NCBI GenBank assembly: GCA_963971225.1
Contig: OZ020267.1
Span: 88,029,648 to 88,093,647 of the forward strand
DNA length: 64,000 nt
Reading direction: 5' to 3'
Source of the DNA: Melieria omissa
Lineage: Eukaryota > Arthropoda > Insecta > Diptera > Ulidiidae
A model generated the notes under the pieces. The model was given only the letters and a program-made list of their open reading frames with translations, was not told the DNA's origin and did no database searches. Each line of letters starts with the position of its first letter. Positions within the stretch are counted from its first letter, which is position 1. The position numbers were made by a program, and so were the translations under genes. This document shows positions 60,624 to 64,000 of the stretch, in pieces.

Positions 60624-61815
60624 GGGGGGTTTCTACCTTGTGCGGCCGAGAAAACATTTTTTTTTGAAAAATTTTTGATGGGAAGGTTTTTAAGATAAAC
60701 ACTGGAAAATTTTTTCAGATGTAGGTATATGTTTATTGTACAAGTAAAAAAAGTTTCACGATAAAATATGCAAAGGGGGGGAGGGGGCCATCGAGCAATG
60801 GCGGCGCGCCGGACGAATTTTCCTTACTCGCGGAAGTCCTGCCGCTGTTTGAGATGACTTGAAACACAAAAATGAAATTGTTTCTTATTCCGTATCCTTT
60901 TGTCTATGGCTGGAACTAGGGTTTAAAAAAAAATGAAAAATGAAGAATAAATGCGATATTGACTAAAAAACTCCATTTTTACCTACTTTTTTCAATACAA
61001 ATTATTATTTTTAATGAAAAAAAAATTATTATTTCTTGAAGATTCTAGTTCGGGCCATAGCTAAGACCTTGATAAATGACTGTTTAAAATTTCGTAGCTA
61101 TTGCTCAACTCGTGTGGCCTAAATCACTTCCGCAAAGTCAAAAAATGTAGTTTTGAGAAAAACGCGTTCAAAGTTTTGCGGCGGCGCACAGTGTTTCGTG
61201 TAGAACAAGCTAGCTGGACAAAAATATTTTTCAGGAGTTTTCGTTTATATGCGGCTTTTTATTTCAGATACATATACTTTTTAGTTTTTTATGTCTTTAT
61301 ATGTATATATACATATATATACATACCTATATATACATATATACATTAAAGAGCTTAATATTTCCAGTCTTAGGACCAAACGGAGAAAAATAGATGACCT
61401 AAAACATACCAGATATACTGATAAATTGATTTATGCGGAGATATCTGCCCGATTGCCCACTGGCGAAATGTAGCAAGTGTTATCAAAATTGAGACTCAAG
61501 ATTCTCTGAACGAAAAAAATGATAGACGTTTAAGTTTCAGATATTAGAGCTTTATTGTACTATACAGATAGCCAATCGACTAGTCATGCACACAAAAGGC
61601 CTCGGAAGTGGAGTATCTAAGCTTGTCATAAAGTATTTCCGCCATTTGATAGTGTTAGAAAGGCAAAAGCTGCTTGTATCCACATCCAAATTGATGTGAA
61701 TGAAACGCGTGCTAAAATGAAACTTTAATCAGTTTAAGATACGACTGTTGAGCGTTTATTCTTAGCACAGCAGGAAGTTCTTGTCAATTTATTACCTACT
61801 TACAGTTTCCATGAT
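60624..61815. other. AT-rich stretch, with a TA-rich microsatellite at 61298-61347
   Basis: No gene recognised. A G-rich run (60773-60787) and a short tatatgtatatatacat repeat (61298-61347) are the only notable structures. Confidence 0.55.
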
Positions 61816-61963
61816 TCCCTCACTCATTATCATCACTGTCATCGGATGAATCAGTTATCAAGTAGTCATTACTATGGGTGACAATACCATATAAACTAGA
61901 AACAGTAGAGGTACCAATTGGTTGCTTAACACTAGAAGGCATCAATAAATACAAAACTTCGGA
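61816..61963 (-). other. short acidic-tailed frame beside a LINE poly(A)
   Basis: On the minus strand a frame reads LMPSSVKQPIGTSTVSSLYG, then DYLITDSSDDSDDNE and a stop near 61816. It is open up to the Jockey poly(A) tract. It could be the end of a gene or transposon interrupted by the Jockey insertion, or chance. I do not recognise it. Confidence 0.25.
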
Positions 61964-63401
61964 AGATTTTTTTTTTTTTTTTTTTTTGTTCGTGTTTATT
62001 AAATGTATCTTTCTTTCTTAGAAATTGACAAATAGTTTTCAAATCTTAACCTAGTTACAATTTAGTATTAATGACTATTAAAACAAAATCTATCTCTGCT
62101 GAACATGCTAATCTTTCTGGTGCTGAATATGATTTGGCAATAATGGGTTCCTCTTAAGCCTGGAACGTGAAGCTTGTACTAGGAGCTTCCGAGCATTCGG
62201 ATTAGGATGTTGACTGAGTTTTGCCATGTAATTCGGTAGAAGGGTGGTAATAACTTCGGAGATCGTTGGAGTTTTTAGATCCCGATGGATGCGCTCGTTT
62301 TTCAAGTACCACGGTGCGCCAGTAATCAAACGAAGAATCTTATTTTGCGTTCTCTGGATTCGCTCGATGGCAGAGGGACAGGCAGAGCTCCATAGCTCGA
62401 TGCCATATAACCAAATTGGCTTAATGACAGACGTATATAATAATAATTTGTTGTCAAGGCTTAGTTTGCTGTGATGGCCTATTAGCCAGGTGAGCTCTTG
62501 TATCTTCAATCTAATTTGAACTATCTTTGCGTCGATATGGGTTTTCCACGTCAGCCTTCGGTCCAGATGGATGCCCAAGTACTTCACGTCATTGGTCTGG
62601 GGAATTATAATGTTATTTAATATTACTGGGGGACACGTTTTTCTTTTGAGCGTAAAAGTGACGTGAGCGCTTTTTGTTTCGTTCACTTTTATCCTCCACT
62701 TTGCCAGCCAGCCTTCTAACGCTTTGAGGTGCTGTGATAATTTTTGTGTAGCAATTCTATGGTCATTGTGGGTGCTAATAATAGCAGTGTCATCCGCAAA
62801 TGTAGTAATGACGTTGTTCTCGATTTGTGGAAGGTCGGCTGTGTAGATTAAATACAGGAGCGGGCCTAATACACTGCCCTGTGGGACACCGGCTTCTATG
62901 TCAAACTCTCTAGACAGGAAAGTGTTGTATTTTATTCTGAATTTTCTGCAGCTTATATAGCTTCTAAGTAGCTTGTGAGTATTTTCGGGGAAACAACGCT
63001 TAATTTTATGGAGTAGACCATTGTGCCAAACCTTATCGAATGCTTGCGCCACATCAAGAAACACTGCTGTGCAGTATTTAGCCTCATGAAAAGCAGTGTG
63101 TATTTCCTGGGCAATTCTGTGCACTTGCTCGATGGTCCCGTGTTTCCTTCTGAAACCAAACTGATGGTCGGGAATTATGTTGTGCTCAGCAATGAACGGT
63201 GAAATTTTGCCAATCAGCAGCTTCTCGAATAGTTTTGATAGCAGAGAAAGCAGACTTATTGGTCTGTATGAAGATGCCATAGTCGGATCTTTTCCAGGCT
63301 TAGGAATCATTTTAATCAATGATATTTTCCATTGTTTTGGGTAATATCCAAATAAAAAGATGTTGTTTATAATTGTAAGCAAGAACCAAATAGCGTCAAA
63401 A
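61964..63401 (-). mobile_element. Jockey-type non-LTR element, 5'-truncated copy
   Basis: The 3' end carries a poly(A) tract (T run at about 61965-61987), typical of the Jockey clade. Coding runs upstream to about 63401, where RT starts mid-domain (FDAIWFLLTIINNIF). It directly abuts the second copy. Confidence 0.9.
62108..63382 (-). CDS. Jockey ORF2 reverse transcriptase (5'-truncated)
   Basis: 424 codons without a stop. RT boxes: MIPKPGKDPTMASSYRPISL, HQFGFRRKHGTIEQ, VFLDVAQAFDKVWH, AGVPQGSVLGPLLYLIYTAD, TTFADDTAII (FADD active site) and VKYLGIHLDRRLTWK. The C-terminal region runs to HIQHQKD. It lacks the endonuclease and ORF1, so although open it is not a functional element. The first Met is inside the RT domain and is not a true start. 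Confidence 0.9.
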   Translation of the reverse strand: MLTIINNIFLFGYYPKQWKISLIKMIPKPGKDPTMASSYRPISLLSLLSKLFEKLLIGKISPFIAEHNIIPDHQFGFRRKHGTIEQVHRIAQEIHTAFHEAKYCTAVFLDVAQAFDKVWHNGLLHKIKRCFPENTHKLLRSYISCRKFRIKYNTFLSREFDIEAGVPQGSVLGPLLYLIYTADLPQIENNVITTFADDTAIISTHNDHRIATQKLSQHLKALEGWLAKWRIKVNETKSAHVTFTLKRKTCPPVILNNIIIPQTNDVKYLGIHLDRRLTWKTHIDAKIVQIRLKIQELTWLIGHHSKLSLDNKLLLYTSVIKPIWLYGIELWSSACPSAIERIQRTQNKILRLITGAPWYLKNERIHRDLKTPTISEVITTLLPNYMAKLSQHPNPNARKLLVQASRSRLKRNPLLPNHIQHQKD

Positions 63402-64000
63402 GGTGAGCTCTTGTATCTTCAATCTAATTTGAACTATCTTTGCGTCGATATGGGTTTTCCACGTCAGCCTTCGGTCCAGATGGATGCCCAAGTACTTCAC
63501 GTCATTGGTCTGGGGAATTATAATGTTATTTAATATTACTGGGGGACACGTTTTTCTTTTGAGCGTAAAAGTGACGTGAGCGCTTTTTGTTTCGTTCACT
63601 TTTATCCTCCACTTTGCCAGCCAGCCTTCTAACGCTTTGAGGTGCTGTGATAATTTTTGTGTAGCAATTCTATGGTCATTGTGGGTGCTAATAATAGCAG
63701 TGTCATCCGCAAATGTAGTAATGACGTTGTTCTCGATTTGTGGAAGGTCGGCTGTGTAGATTAAATACAGGAGCGGGCCTAATACACTGCCCTGTGGGAC
63801 ACCGGCTTCTATGTCAAACTCTCTAGACAGGAAAGTGTTGTATTTTATTCTGAATTTTCTGCAGCTTATATAGCTTCTAAGTAGCTTGTGAGTATTTTCG
63901 GGGAAACAACGCTTAATTTTATGGAGTAGACCATTGTGCCAAACCTTATCGAATGCTTGCGCCACATCAAGAAACACTGCTGTGCAGTATTTAGCCTCAT
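63402..64000 (-). mobile_element. second Jockey copy (partial, runs off the window)
   Basis: It reads the same as 62489-63087, with no difference I can find by eye. The frame covers FLDVAQAFDKVWH to KIQELT and then breaks at the junction with the first copy. It continues beyond 64000. It could be a tandem duplication, a chimeric insertion or an assembly duplication. Confidence 0.85.

Noticed and set aside
1..64000. CRISPR arrays, operons or bacterial defence genes
   Set aside because: Introns, eukaryotic transposons and NPC1 show nuclear insect DNA. The short repeats found are TIRs, tandem units or microsatellites.

Overview
This window looks like dipteran nuclear DNA that is almost wholly transposon-derived; a cyclorrhaphan fly is likely and a tephritid is my guess. 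The only host gene I can support is two adjacent spliced exons of a Niemann-Pick C1 sterol transporter (16650-16966 and 17025-17321, + strand). No other NPC1 exon is visible, so if the gene is intact it has introns of more than 16 kb and more than 46 kb, both packed with mobile elements. All calls come from reading the sequence by eye; no database search was run.

Layout, left to right. 1-10832: an LOA/I-like non-LTR element on the minus strand (LINE-1) carries a potentially intact mariner (7265-8550) and is cut by the 3' part of a Ty3/gypsy element, which itself carries a Transib-type element (2001-4183) with a 5-bp target duplication. 12451-15958: a dispersed repeat with ~260-bp tandem units, split by a Tc1-like element with long IR/DR ends. 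16650-17321: NPC1 exons. 18253-43513: termini resembling P elements, with matching target duplications, appear to bracket a 25-kb nested cluster. It contains a hAT element (18603-27727) that carries an intact-looking CR1-like LINE and a second P-like element; a second LOA-like LINE (LINE-2) that carries a nearly intact BEL/Pao element with a SINE, plus a Harbinger-type fragment; a pogo-like MITE; and an unclassified TIR element with two further elements nested in it. 43691-50530: tRNA-headed SINEs, one of them split by a complete but decayed gypsy element. 50639-54974: a non-LTR fragment and a Transib transposase pseudogene with the RAG1-type motifs and a terminus that reads like a 12-RSS. 55093-64000: a solo gypsy LTR carrying a MITE, a pogo-like fragment, a second copy of the unclassified TIR element, an internally deleted piggyBac, and two Jockey copies sharing a ~599-bp apparently identical segment at the right edge.

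The elements do not form a pathway. What links them is insertion order, which can be read directly because many insertions keep exact target duplications and removing them on paper restores the interrupted reading frame (mariner in LINE-1, Transib in gypsy, Harbinger-type and BEL in LINE-2, P-like in hAT). Elements that could still be active on sequence alone are the mariner (356-aa DD34D transposase) and the CR1-like LINE (465-aa ORF1, 984-aa ORF2). The BEL element is close, with one visible frameshift.
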